In this document: piece after piece, positions 27,601 to 37,300 of the stretch
Numbering within the stretch: position 1 is the first letter of the stretch
How the letters are laid out: each line of letters starts with the position of its first letter
Assembly: GCF_002077945.1 (NCBI RefSeq)
Contig: NZ_LVYD01000124.1
Location: forward strand, 434,001-498,000
Length of the DNA stretch: 64,000 nucleotides
Origin: Niastella vici
GTDB lineage: Bacteria > Bacteroidota > Bacteroidia > Chitinophagales > Chitinophagaceae
Reading direction: 5' to 3'
Translations under genes and position numbers: made by a program
The notes under the pieces: model-generated
Databases searched by the model: none
What the model saw: the letters and a program-made list of their open reading frames with translations, nothing else
What the model was told of the DNA's origin: nothing

Positions 27601-28065
27601 GCCTTCTGTATCTTTTATTATTCCCGTAACAGAATCGGCAGGCGGTGGTGAGCTGGCTACCTGTTTAGGTGCAGGTGTTGCCGGCAAAGGCTGATGGAAG
27701 ATGAATACAGTGGTATTCTTGATAGAAAAATCGAGTTGCTGATTGTTGAGCACGCGGGCCAGGAAGGCTTCCAGCACCATATTGGTTACACTAATGCTCA
27801 ACGGTTTTGTTTTGTCGATAAGATCGCTGTTATAAATAAACGTATAACCGGTTTGTTTTTTTACGGCATGGAATACCTCCTGCAGCATTACATTTTTACC
27901 GGTATAGGTTACGGTTTGTGATCGCACGCCGGCCGATACATGCAGGGCTGTTGCGGTCAGTAAAAGAATAGTTAGTTTCATAGCTAACAGTGTTTTGGTG
28001 CTGAGCCTTCGGCGGGTGCACCCGCCTTCGCCAGGGCTACGGCGGGTAACAGCAGTTTTTTGCAT
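24697..28065 (-). CDS. SusC/RagA TonB-linked outer membrane protein with STN domain
   Basis: 1122 residues. A hydrophobic leader ([17 protein letters not shown]) is followed by an STN domain (about 55-120) that can talk to FecR, then a CarboxypepD_reg domain (about 145-225), a plug ([60 protein letters not shown]) and a barrel. The extra basic stretch [14 protein letters not shown] before the leader is encoded by a GC-rich palindromic repeat (28006-28047), apparently inserted in frame. The STN domain plus the adjacent FecR/sigma genes indicate cell-surface signalling. Confidence 0.93.
   Translation of the reverse strand: [1122 protein letters not shown]
28006..28047. repeat. GC-rich REP-like element inside the SusC coding sequence
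   Basis: This 42-bp element (14 codons) contains the perfect palindrome GGCGGGTGCACCCGCC (28011-28026) and a second CGGCGGGT copy at the end, beside CTTCGCCAGGGCTACGGC. Such CGGCGGGT/CTTCGCC sequences are familiar as intergenic repeats in Bacteroidota. Here it encodes the charged residues before the signal peptide. Confidence 0.6.
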
Positions 28066-28325
28066 ACTTTTGTTTTGTTTGGGTTAATGAAGCAGTCTGT
28101 CAGGACTATTAGTTTCTGAAATTCAAACACCGGCCAGGAGTGTTCGTTGCACTACTGGCTTTTGTTTAAACAGCTTTATGTGAAAACCTTACGGTTTATT
28201 ATTTACTTCTGTAATAATCAGGATAGGTATAGTGCAGGTGATCTCTTTAGGGCATAGCATGCCCACCCTGCCTGTAGCTCAGGTCTTCATCTGGCCAGCA
28301 AAAATTCATTCATTGATTGAAAGGG

Positions 28326-29534
28326 CTATGGGGCAATGATCAGCTTTTTTCCTTCGATCCTGAATTGAACGCCCATTTTATCAAATCCCTCCAATACCTG
28401 CGATAAATTCAGGTCCCTTTTCATTTCTCCGCCAAAATTTATAGTGGGTATTTCCTTTTCGTATATAACGTCAACATCGTACCAGCGCGACAACTGCCGC
28501 ATCACTTCCGAAAAAGGCGTACGGTTGAAGAAGAAGGTGCCGTTCTTCCAGGCCATTACCTCTTCTGTCTGAACTGAGATGGGTTGGGATGGCTTGGATT
28601 TATGAGATACGGATGTTTGTTCGCCGGGTCTTAATATAACTGATGCAGCATCCCTCGTAACCTTTACCGACCCCTCCAGCAATGTTGTTTTAATATCCTT
28701 TTCATCATCGTACGCATTGATATTAAAATGGGTGCCCAGCACCTGAACTTCCATACCGTTCGCCATTACATGGAATGGCCTTTTGCTATCCTTTGCCACT
28801 TCAAAATATAATTCACCGGTTATTTTTACCTTTCTACTATCACCTGTAAACGCTGTAGGATAGGTTATAGACGAAGCTGCATTCAGCCATACGGTTGTTC
28901 CATCAGGTAATAATAATTTATACTGTCCGCCCCGGGGCGTGCTCAGGGTATGTTCTTCCACCACGGAAGAGCTGCCTGTATAATCAAGCTGATTATCCCG
29001 GTTAGTTACGTTGAAATCCTTCTGTTGTATAATATTTCTGTGGGAGCTGTCGAGCAGCACCTTTTCGCCACTGGCCAGGGTCAATATGGCCCGGTCGCTT
29101 CCCGGCAGGGCATCCTGTTGCTGGTTATTGGTGAGAACCGGCGCATCGGTTTTGTGCACGGGTTTACCCATTTTCCAAAGGGCTACCGATGCTACTGCGA
29201 TCACGAGGATGGCCGCAGCCCAACCCCATACGAGGTACCGGCTTCGCGGGTGTTTTTGTATTGCGGGAGTAGCGGCTTCCACTTCGGCGTTTCCGGTGTG
29301 GGAAAATGCCATTGACCTGAACCGTTCCAATGCCCGTTGTTCATTCTCCTGATCGAGCCGCCCTTTCAGGTATGCTACCAGCTCTTTATCTTCTTTGAGT
29401 TGTTCCAGTATACCTGCTGCGTCCGCCGTTTCCCGGAGCCAGTTGTTTAACAACGCCTCTTCTTCCGGGGTTAACGGTTGCTGCTGATGAATTTTGTAAA
29501 GCACTCCCAGTATGGGTTCATTATTCGAACTCAT
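28326..29534 (-). CDS. FecR family anti-sigma factor
   Basis: 402 residues from the ATG at 29534 (MSSNNEPILG). It has a cytoplasmic N-terminal anti-sigma region, one membrane segment (about 115-135, YLVWGWAAAILVIAVASVALW) and a periplasmic FecR domain with LSTPRGGQYKLLLPDGTTVWLNAASSITYP and VQVLGTHFNINAYDDE. The C-terminal DUF4974-like part contains FFFNRTPFSEVMRQLSRWYDVDVIYE. It lies between the ECF sigma gene and its SusC target and should relay the SusC signal. Confidence 0.93.
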   Translation of the reverse strand: MSSNNEPILGVLYKIHQQQPLTPEEEALLNNWLRETADAAGILEQLKEDKELVAYLKGRLDQENEQRALERFRSMAFSHTGNAEVEAATPAIQKHPRSRYLVWGWAAAILVIAVASVALWKMGKPVHKTDAPVLTNNQQQDALPGSDRAILTLASGEKVLLDSSHRNIIQQKDFNVTNRDNQLDYTGSSSVVEEHTLSTPRGGQYKLLLPDGTTVWLNAASSITYPTAFTGDSRKVKITGELYFEVAKDSKRPFHVMANGMEVQVLGTHFNINAYDDEKDIKTTLLEGSVKVTRDAASVILRPGEQTSVSHKSKPSQPISVQTEEVMAWKNGTFFFNRTPFSEVMRQLSRWYDVDVIYEKEIPTINFGGEMKRDLNLSQVLEGFDKMGVQFRIEGKKLIIAP

Positions 29535-29627
29535 AAATGTTGATATAACAATAATTTGTATTGTAACCACCGGTACCGCACGCCCACATCAGATAGTCAA
29601 CCGGGACAGGCAATTCATCACAAAAAA

Positions 29628-30218
29628 TTAATAAAAAAATAAGGAGACTATTATTCGCCAGCCTTTTTTTACCACCGAGGAGCGGATGGTTTCAATGGCG
29701 CGGGCCTTGTGGTTGCGGATATTATTAGGGGTGAGCTGCAGCCGTTCGGCAATTTCGTTGGTATCCAGTTCTTCCAGAAAGATCAGCCTTATTATTTCAG
29801 CCTGCCGGGGTGGCAGCGCCAGTAACTGCTGGTATATTTTATTAAAGATATCTTCCTGTATGAGGGCCTGTTCCACCTCATTTTCCGATAAAGGCGCCAG
29901 TTGCAACAGGTCGTTTTCCCGGCCCGCCTTCATTTTTTCCCGTTTATTATAATTATAACACCGGTTGCGCACCATTTGAAATAAATACGCCTGGGTGCTC
30001 AGGGGTGTTGCGCCCTTATCGCGCACATTGATCCAGAAGTTCATAAGCGCTTCCTGAGCGATGTCTTCTGCTTCTTCTTTATTTCCACCGGTTAGCTTAT
30101 GGGCAAAAAAGCAAAGCCTGCTAAAATATTGCTGAAAAACAATTTCCATAGCAGTTTCATCACCGGTTGAGATCAGAGAAAGCAACTCCCGTTCATCATA
30201 TGATTGGCGGTTGGTCAA
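29628..30218 (-). CDS. ECF RNA polymerase sigma factor
   Basis: 196 residues from a TTG start; no in-frame ATG precedes region 2. Region 2 is YFSRLCFFAHKLTGGNKEEAEDIAQEALMNFW; region 4 is LALPPRQAEIIRLIFLEELDTNEIAERLQLTPNNIRNHKARAIETIR. It is the Bacteroidota FecI-like type that pairs with FecR. It is divergent in length only slightly from typical 180-200 residue members. It is expected to activate the downstream fecR-susC-susD-tlpA genes. Confidence 0.93.
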   Translation of the reverse strand: MTNRQSYDERELLSLISTGDETAMEIVFQQYFSRLCFFAHKLTGGNKEEAEDIAQEALMNFWINVRDKGATPLSTQAYLFQMVRNRCYNYNKREKMKAGRENDLLQLAPLSENEVEQALIQEDIFNKIYQQLLALPPRQAEIIRLIFLEELDTNEIAERLQLTPNNIRNHKARAIETIRSSVVKKGWRIIVSLFFY

Positions 30219-30357
30219 TTGCGGTTACAGTTAGTCTGCGATAAAAATACGGAAATGACGCAAATGACACTATTGAAACTTTCGGGGCGGCCTATTCGGT
30301 TCGCAAACTTTTCATCCCGCAGTTCGCGGGATCTCCGGATAAGCTTTAGCCCAAAAA

Positions 30358-30707
30358 TCACTCATTTTTTAAAGCTACGACAGGGTTAGCAATGGCCGCT
30401 TTTATAGCCTGAAAGCTTACGGTAATGAATGCAATGGCGGCCGATGCAAAACCTGCTGCTACAAAAACCCACCACGAAATAGTTACCCGGTAGGTAAAAG
30501 CAGTTAGCCAGTTATGCATGAACCACCAGGCAACAGGCGTTGCAATGGCAAATGAAATAAGGACCAGTTTCAGGAAGTCTTTTGATAATAGCGTGGTGAT
30601 ATTTTGCACACTTGCGCCCAGTACTTTGCGAATACCAATTTCTTTCACCCGCGCATGCGCCATATAGGTAGTGAGTCCCACATGGTCTTTAAATAGTTTC
30701 TTATCAT
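30358..30707 (-). pseudogene. FtsX/MacB-type ABC permease remnant with internal deletion
   Basis: The C-terminal 107 residues (HARVKEIGIRKVLGASVQNITTLLSKDFLKL, two membrane helices, ending NPVVALKNE) are those of a MacB/FtsX permease. Just upstream an ATG at 30707 begins MIRNYLKT, which resembles the usual start of the same proteins, but it is in another frame and the roughly 650 intervening residues are absent. It appears to be a gene collapsed by one internal deletion. Non-functional is the likely state. Confidence 0.7.
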
Positions 30708-30901
30708 GTTAATGCGTTTGAAGGAGCTGAGGGTCCGGGCATACGGATGCCTCAGCCGTAAGGAGGGCTCAATGGGTGTGCCAATTCCTGAATCCCTTTA
30801 CTGGTAAAGCGTTCGGCAATAAGAAGCTATAAGAACTGTCCGGAAATAAACAGCTCCTGCCCGGTCCCCCGGCCAAAATAAAAGGGCCGTTTTGAATGAG
30901 G

Positions 30902-31729
30902 TTATTTTTCAACCACCCTGAACCCCTGGTTGCTGAAAGAGGCATGAACATGTACCTGGCCAATGCTGTAAGAATTAAAGGCATGGCAGGCGCTGCTGCT
31001 GCACCACCAGCTGCCGCCGCGGGCATGGGCAATGGAAGGCCTTTCGGAAGGCGTTAATTTGCCGGTGCAGAACTCAAATACATTGCCATACATATCGTAT
31101 AAGCCCCAGGCATTGGGTTTAAAATGCCCAACAGGCGAGGTGTACATGTACCCATCGCTGTAATCGGCTTTTTTGTGATCGTGGCCATGCCATACGTTGG
31201 CATATGTTTTTATGGATCTGTCGTCGTTGCCAAAGAAATAATTGGTGTGCGTGCCGGCGCGGCAGGCAATTTCCCATTCATCGAGTGTAGGCAACCGTAC
31301 GCCGGCCCAGGTGCAATAGGCCTGCACATCGCGGTAACTGATGCAGGTAACGGGGTGGTTCATACGGTCGTTGATGCCGCCGCGGCTTACGCCATTGGGA
31401 TACCGCCAGTAAGCCGTACTGTCGTTCTTCCACCTGAACTCATCGAGCCCCGGTTCAAACACCAGGGCATTGTGCTGTTTTTCTGCGTCTGTTATATAAC
31501 CTGTGGCGGCAACAAATGCTGCAAACTCCCGGTTGGTGGTTTCGTAAATGGCAATGCGAAAACTATCCACGGTTACCTTCCGCAATGGATTTTGTGTGCT
31601 GGTGCTCTTCCCCACTTCGTAAATACCTTTTGGCACCACCACAAACTTTTTATGGTCCTGCGCCATGGCAGTTACTGCGCCCAGCAGCAGCACAAGCGCA
31701 AGCGCCTCCTTATTTCGCCTGTAGCCCAT
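30902..31729 (-). CDS. Secreted FGE/SUMF1-like (formylglycine-generating enzyme-type) protein
   Basis: 275 residues with a signal peptide ending AMAQ (residue 24). FGE-sulfatase fold motifs include FVVVPKGIYEVG, VTVDSFRIAIYETTNREFAAFV, HPVTCISYRDVQAYCTWAGVRLPTLDEWEIACRAG, NAWGLYDMYGNVFEFC, ARGGSWWCSSSACHAFNS and the terminal NQGFRVVEK. The Cys pair in the SWWCSSSACH region may or may not equal the catalytic pair of true FGE. The start overlaps the 3' end of the upstream lipoprotein gene by 20 bases, implying coupled translation. Confidence 0.87.
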   Translation of the reverse strand: MGYRRNKEALALVLLLGAVTAMAQDHKKFVVVPKGIYEVGKSTSTQNPLRKVTVDSFRIAIYETTNREFAAFVAATGYITDAEKQHNALVFEPGLDEFRWKNDSTAYWRYPNGVSRGGINDRMNHPVTCISYRDVQAYCTWAGVRLPTLDEWEIACRAGTHTNYFFGNDDRSIKTYANVWHGHDHKKADYSDGYMYTSPVGHFKPNAWGLYDMYGNVFEFCTGKLTPSERPSIAHARGGSWWCSSSACHAFNSYSIGQVHVHASFSNQGFRVVEK

Positions 31730-32504
31730 TGTAAAAATTAGTGGCCTGTTGAATTATAAGCGCTTCATTGGTATTATTGTATGTCAGGTGGGCGGAATAT
31801 CTACCTGTCTTCAGATCGTACAATGTCCGGTAAAAAGCAGATTTCATGAACTCAGGGTAATTATTTTCTTTCATCAACAACATAAGTGCAGTCAGTATGT
31901 AATGATCCTTCTTCTCTTTGTTATAGATCCCTATAAGCAAAGGGATAAGCTCTTGGGAATTCATGATAACAATGGCTTTCTTGAAATTTTCCCCTACCGC
32001 CCTGTTCTTTTCTATTACTGACTTTATCAGTTGTTGCACCGAATCGCGGTTATCCTTAAAAAAATTATATTGACGTGAACTCCAGCTGAATTCCCCGAAG
32101 ATATGTGGCAATTGTCCGTATATCCGGTTCGCTTCATCAGTTCTTGTGGGTAGTATAGAGCAATTCTGGCTGTAGCTTTCCGGGTGTATCATGTGATAGG
32201 TGAATTTTTCGTTAAATGAAAGCGAGTCATACACCTTCGCATCAAGCTGAGTTGCTACAATAAATTTGTCGGTAGATTCCGATTCCATCTTTGCTATCAG
32301 TGCTTTCAACCTATCAAGACCGTAAGGGGGTTCCATTATACTTTTATCTATAAATGGTATTAGCTTAAAAACATACTCTTCATCAGGGTTTGTTGCTTTT
32401 GAAGCAGTATCCTTTTTATGGGATGCATTTTGTGATCTTGCATCGGGTGCGGCACAGGCAAAAAGCGCCAGCATAAGGCCCAGGAATAAATAAAAAGGTT
32501 TCAT
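31710..32504 (-). CDS. Lipoprotein of unknown function, tandem paralogue 1
   Basis: 264 residues. Lipobox LMLALFAC (Cys17). The mature part is helical, with conserved MEPPYGLDRLKALI, LSFNEKFTYHMIHPESYSQNCSILPTRTDEANRIYGQLPHIFGEFSWSSRQ and a terminal NEALIIQQATNFYNGLQAK, all shared with the neighbouring paralogue at 32564-33382. The family is not recognised. Its 3' end overlaps the FGE-like gene. Confidence 0.8.
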   Translation of the reverse strand: MKPFYLFLGLMLALFACAAPDARSQNASHKKDTASKATNPDEEYVFKLIPFIDKSIMEPPYGLDRLKALIAKMESESTDKFIVATQLDAKVYDSLSFNEKFTYHMIHPESYSQNCSILPTRTDEANRIYGQLPHIFGEFSWSSRQYNFFKDNRDSVQQLIKSVIEKNRAVGENFKKAIVIMNSQELIPLLIGIYNKEKKDHYILTALMLLMKENNYPEFMKSAFYRTLYDLKTGRYSAHLTYNNTNEALIIQQATNFYNGLQAK

Positions 32505-32563
32505 AACGGTAAAATACTGATTTTATACAGGCACTACAAACGATATAAAGGATAAGAAAACGG

Positions 32564-33382
32564 TTATTTCGCCTGTAGCCCATTGTAAAAATTAGTGGCG
32601 CGTTGAATAATGAGGGCTTCATTCGCTTTATTATAAACGAGGTAAGCTCCATATTCATTTTCATATTGTTCATCCTTAAAGTCATACAATTTTTTGTATG
32701 AAGTGGAACTCATGAATTCGGGATACTTATTTTCTTTCATCAACAACATCAGTACTGTCAATACATAATGATCCTTCTTTTCTTTGTTATAGAATTCGAT
32801 CAAATAAGGGATCAGTTCTTTGGCATTCATTTCAACGATGGCTTCCCTGAAATTTCCGCCAATTTTTTTGTTGATCTGGATCAGGGGTTTCATCAGTTGT
32901 TCTACCGCATCGCGGTTCTCGGTAAAAAATTTCAGTTGCCGTTCGCTCCAGCTAAAATCCCCGAAAATATGGGGCAAATGTCCGTAAATGCGGTTCGCTT
33001 CATCCGTTCTTACGGGCAGGATAGCGCAGTTCTGGCTGTAGCTCTCTGCATGGATCATGTGATAGGTGAATTTTTCATTGAACGACAGCCCGACATACAG
33101 GTTTGCGTCGAGCGCTTTGGTTCCCATCTCCCCACCATCGGGGTCATCTACAAATTTAATTTTATCAATCAGGGCTTTTACGGTATCGAGGCCATAAGGC
33201 GGCACCGTTAAGTCATCTTCAGGATACGGGGTTAGTGAATCAACAGGCTCTTCCGAGGTGTTAGCTACGGTTGAAGCATTAGTATCTTTAATCAGCACAT
33301 CCTGCTTTTTGGTTTTTGTACCGGGTGACGAACAGGCAAAAAGCCCCAGGATAAAGGCCAGGGATAAACAGATCGTTTTCAT
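32564..33382 (-). CDS. Lipoprotein of unknown function, tandem paralogue 2
   Basis: 272 residues, lipobox FILGLFAC (Cys17). It is collinear with paralogue 1: VPPYGLDTVKALI, LSFNEKFTYHMIHAESYSQNCAILPVRTDEANRIYGHLPHIFGDFSWSERQ and the ending NFYNGLQAK. The DNA just after its stop still matches the paralogue's downstream overlap (TAGCCCATTGTAAAAATTAGTGGC on the plus strand, read across the stop), so the duplicated unit includes the gene's end. Function unknown; it is probably anchored in a membrane, facing the periplasm or surface. Confidence 0.8.
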   Translation of the reverse strand: MKTICLSLAFILGLFACSSPGTKTKKQDVLIKDTNASTVANTSEEPVDSLTPYPEDDLTVPPYGLDTVKALIDKIKFVDDPDGGEMGTKALDANLYVGLSFNEKFTYHMIHAESYSQNCAILPVRTDEANRIYGHLPHIFGDFSWSERQLKFFTENRDAVEQLMKPLIQINKKIGGNFREAIVEMNAKELIPYLIEFYNKEKKDHYVLTVLMLLMKENKYPEFMSSTSYKKLYDFKDEQYENEYGAYLVYNKANEALIIQRATNFYNGLQAK

Positions 33383-33561
33383 GGCCGTAAAATACTGCTT
33401 TTATGGAGATTACAAAATGGTGCCCGCATTAACAGGATGCAATATCACGAAAAGCATTCCCATAAATCTTAGTTAAATCCCCGTTCCTGCCTGCTTTATG
33501 CCATGCCAGGGAATATCTTAATCTTAATTTAGTATCGGGTTGCTGTTTAAATCCTTGGCTC

Positions 33562-34302
33562 ATGGGGAGAAGATCTACAAAACTCAAAATTGCTTTCTTT
33601 AGTGTATTGCTGACTGGCTTTGTTGTCATTCAATACAGTTATGTAATTTCCCTGCGAAAAGATAAATTGGAGCGATTCAAATCGCGGGTTATAAGCTGTA
33701 TGGCAAGAACCGGTGAAAAGATCGCTTCCAACAATTCGAAAGATGTTTTAACAAACAGCGAGCTTGCCTTCCTGCTTCAACAATCGTTTTCCGCCAAGGG
33801 ATTGGGCGATCTACAATTTGAATATTCTTTCGGTTCGGGCAATAAACAGCTTGCTTCGCGTGACTTTAATGAAAAACTAAAAGCCAACCCGGCTAATCTT
33901 GTTCTGTGTTATGAATTGCCTCCTTTTGGCCGGCAGGAAATTGCGGCTCCTCCTTTAACGCTGGTAGTACCTTACTGGAAGAAAATTGCTTTGAAAGAAC
34001 TGGGTTGGGTCATTGCAGCAGCCGTGTTTTTTACCTTAATGCTGGCAGCAATATTTTGGGTGGCCATTATCCTGGGCGACCGGCGGCAACAATTGTTTTA
34101 TGATAACCGGGAGAAGATCATACAATATTTGATGCAACAACTGGAAACCCCACTCAGCACCATGTCTGTTGCGGCCGAAGCCCTGCGCAACAAAACTGTC
34201 ATGCACGACCCCGGCCAAACCAGCTACTATCAACAGGTGATCAACGAAGAAAACAAACGCATGCGGGAACAGGTAGAAAAACTGCTGCGGGAGTTGATGT
34301 AG
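33562..34302 (+). CDS. Truncated histidine-kinase-like membrane protein lacking phosphoacceptor His
   Basis: 246 residues: TM helix about 9-29, extracytoplasmic region about 30-143, TM about 146-171, then a single HisKA-like helical pair. The expected H-E-x-x-T-P box reads MQQLETPLST, with Gln192 in place of His. The protein stops after the dimerisation helices (EQVEKLLRELM), with no HATPase domain. It is therefore kinase-dead: a decoy or dimer partner, or a decaying gene. The next gene converges 25 bases away. Confidence 0.7.
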   Translation: MGRRSTKLKIAFFSVLLTGFVVIQYSYVISLRKDKLERFKSRVISCMARTGEKIASNNSKDVLTNSELAFLLQQSFSAKGLGDLQFEYSFGSGNKQLASRDFNEKLKANPANLVLCYELPPFGRQEIAAPPLTLVVPYWKKIALKELGWVIAAAVFFTLMLAAIFWVAIILGDRRQQLFYDNREKIIQYLMQQLETPLSTMSVAAEALRNKTVMHDPGQTSYYQQVINEENKRMREQVEKLLRELM

Positions 34303-34326
34303 CTTGTAAAGTGATATCTTAAAGTA

Positions 34327-37300
34327 CTACATGCTACTTTTCATATCATATAAATTCGATCCCCCTCCCTCAAGTGTCTTATATTGCATTTTAGCATTAA
34401 ACGTAAAAAAGTCATAGGAAAAACGGGCAACTTTGGGAACCCATTTTTTCACTACCTCGGCATTACCCGGAAAACTTTGAACACTTATTATTTGATTTAT
34501 ATGTGGAGCCAGCCTTTCTGATTTCTCATCTAACAGCCTGATCAGGGTTTTTCTTTCGAACGCTTTGGCTATATTTTTCTGTTGTTCTGCATTAATTAAA
34601 AATATCGTAAATATTTCCCCGCACTGTGCAGGAAATCCGATCAACAAGGCTAATAAGAACATGGGCAATTGGAATTCCCCTGCTATTTCTGCAGTACCTT
34701 CAAATGTTGATAATTCTTCAGCTGGTACCCCTGCTTTTAGCAGGCGGTAAATATTTGTGAACCGTTTGGCAGAACGTGGCGATGTAATGAAAGGGAAAAG
34801 TTCTGCAGCAAACTTTGTCTCCCATTCTTTAATGCGCAGCGCTTCTTCTATAAGCTCATATTCCTCTTCTTTATCAACTTTGGTTTGCTTGCCTGCCAGG
34901 GTATCAATTTGTGTATTGGCATCCGACACATTACCTGACCCAATTATATTTTGTATTCCAGCATCTGGTCTGTTATTGCCTTGGCTGTCTGAACCCGGCG
35001 AATTGGGGTTTGTCGCTTGTCTCGTTTCCTGCGGCTCTTGTATCTGCTGGTTTGTACTGATCTCGGGTGACAACAAAGCATTCATCATAATATTAAATCC
35101 CTCTTCATTCATAGGTTCAAGGCCAAAGGGCACCTGGAATATCTTTTCCAAAAAATCATGTGGGGTTCCCATAAACAATTCACTATTTACCTTTCCATTA
35201 TTTTCTTTTTCAAATGTAAGGTAGGATGCCTCAAGAGATCTTATAAGCCACTTAGGATCTACACCCACTACCACTACAAATAAGGGATAAGCCAGCAACA
35301 AGTGCACAGCCTGCAAAACTTCCAATACTTTGTTAGGAGGACAACGATCAAGGTCGTCAATATAGAGTATGATCCGATCTACCTGTTTGTATTCTAGATG
35401 GGGAATGGTAGCTTTAGAATTCATTTTTTCCTGCAGCAATCTGAAATCTTCCCGGATTGTCGATATGATGCCAAGATGTTTCAGATAATCTACTGAACCA
35501 CATCGATCCTTTAAAAAAGTTGACAAGCTCCGCTCTTCGTAAAATGACCGCAGTTTTTCTTCCAGGGCAACTATACCGGAATTTGCCTGTTCAATTGTTC
35601 TTTTTTTCTCAGCAATATCCTTCTGCAGCGTATCAATATCTACCTTCAATTCATTTTCCCGCTCTGTGGCAACTTCTTTTTTCCTTTCGATCACCTCCTC
35701 GACGCTTTTTTTGGAAGCTTCAATGGTCTTGATCCCTGCTTTCACTTTATTCAGTCCATTTTTCAGAATAACAGCTATTCCACTAACAACAGTTGTAATT
35801 CCTGCCAGGAAAGCAGTAACTGCCGCCAGGGCATGTGTAAGCCAATCTTTAAGAACCCAGCCCAGCATGGGTATTCCAACGAGCAACAATACGAGTAAAA
35901 CAATGATAACCGTTCTATTAGGGGAATTTATAACAGATAGGAACAGATTATTGATGGTTCCTCTTACAGTTTTTGCATCCTGCAATATGTTATCGAGATC
36001 ATGAATACTTTTTCGCGTAGCAGGCAGCCCTATTTCTTTTATAGATTGAGCCAGTTTTTCGTTTTGCTCTTTATCAAGCATTTCTTCAATATCATTCAGA
36101 TTTATTTCTTTCAGTTCCACAATCCTTGTAAGACGCTGGTGCTCTAATCTTTTAAGCTCAGTTTCCTTTTCTTCCAACTGAGAAATCTGTATTTGTTTCA
36201 GGTCTTCAATATCCTGCTGTTCCTTCTTTTTATTATCAATCTGCTTTTGTAAATTCTCTACCTGTTCTTTTTCAGACATGTGTGGTATTACAAAGCCTGC
36301 CAATGTTTTGAAAATATTATGTGCCAAACTGGCCAGCAGGTTCGTATCCAGGTAATGCCAGGCATTGAATTCCACTTCTACTATCTTGGTATGAAAAGGT
36401 GACAGAGGGTCTTCATTGTATATTTTTTTAACAGTTTTAACCTCTTCCCTCAACGCATGCATAAAGAAACTTTTTCCGGAACCCCATTTACCAAATAAGC
36501 CAATTGCCAGCGGTGGATTAATATCTTTAGCAAGCATTACAGCTGACAGGTTCTTTACATCATTGGTAATATTAAGATAATCTTTTTTAGGATCAATTGA
36601 ATCAGAAGCATATCCTGCAATAGCCGAAACCGGAGATACTTTTCGTGTGCGGTAATTTCTTAGTATACGTTTTAGACCATTCGCTGATAACCTGAATTCG
36701 TTGTTGCTACGTGCTGCATTGAGCGCCTGATCCACTTCAATATCAGGCAGCACAAATAACACCCAGGCAAGCCGGTACATAGTGCCCGCATCTGAAAAGT
36801 TGACTACACCGATTAATCGATCTACAAAACCATTAATAGTAATAAGTTCTGTTATATAAGGCACAGCTGCTTTCGCCATTTCCGGATTGGTCAACGCATT
36901 TAACGCGTCATAAGCCAGTGGTTGAGCAGGCATTAATTCTCTAATAAGCCGTACTACACTTTTGGCAAGACGAGGCATAGGCACTATACGAAGAATGCGT
37001 AACACTTTCCATCGGGGAAGAAATTCATCCTGTTGTAAACATTCTGCGAAGTGTGATTCAATATTTTCTGACGATTGAATTGCTAAAACAAACATCATCA
37101 TTAAAGAACCTGGAGACTCCTGAAATTTTAACTGATCGATCGCAGCTTGCAGGTAAGTTACTTTCTCCCTGTACAGACCCGCCAATAGCCAATACTGAAT
37201 AGTTACATCTGGTTCGATGTCGGACATTAAATGCTCCAGCAGCATTTCTTTATTTTCCTTGCGTTCTGCACCTGTACAAATGAGCGCACTTAACATCCAT

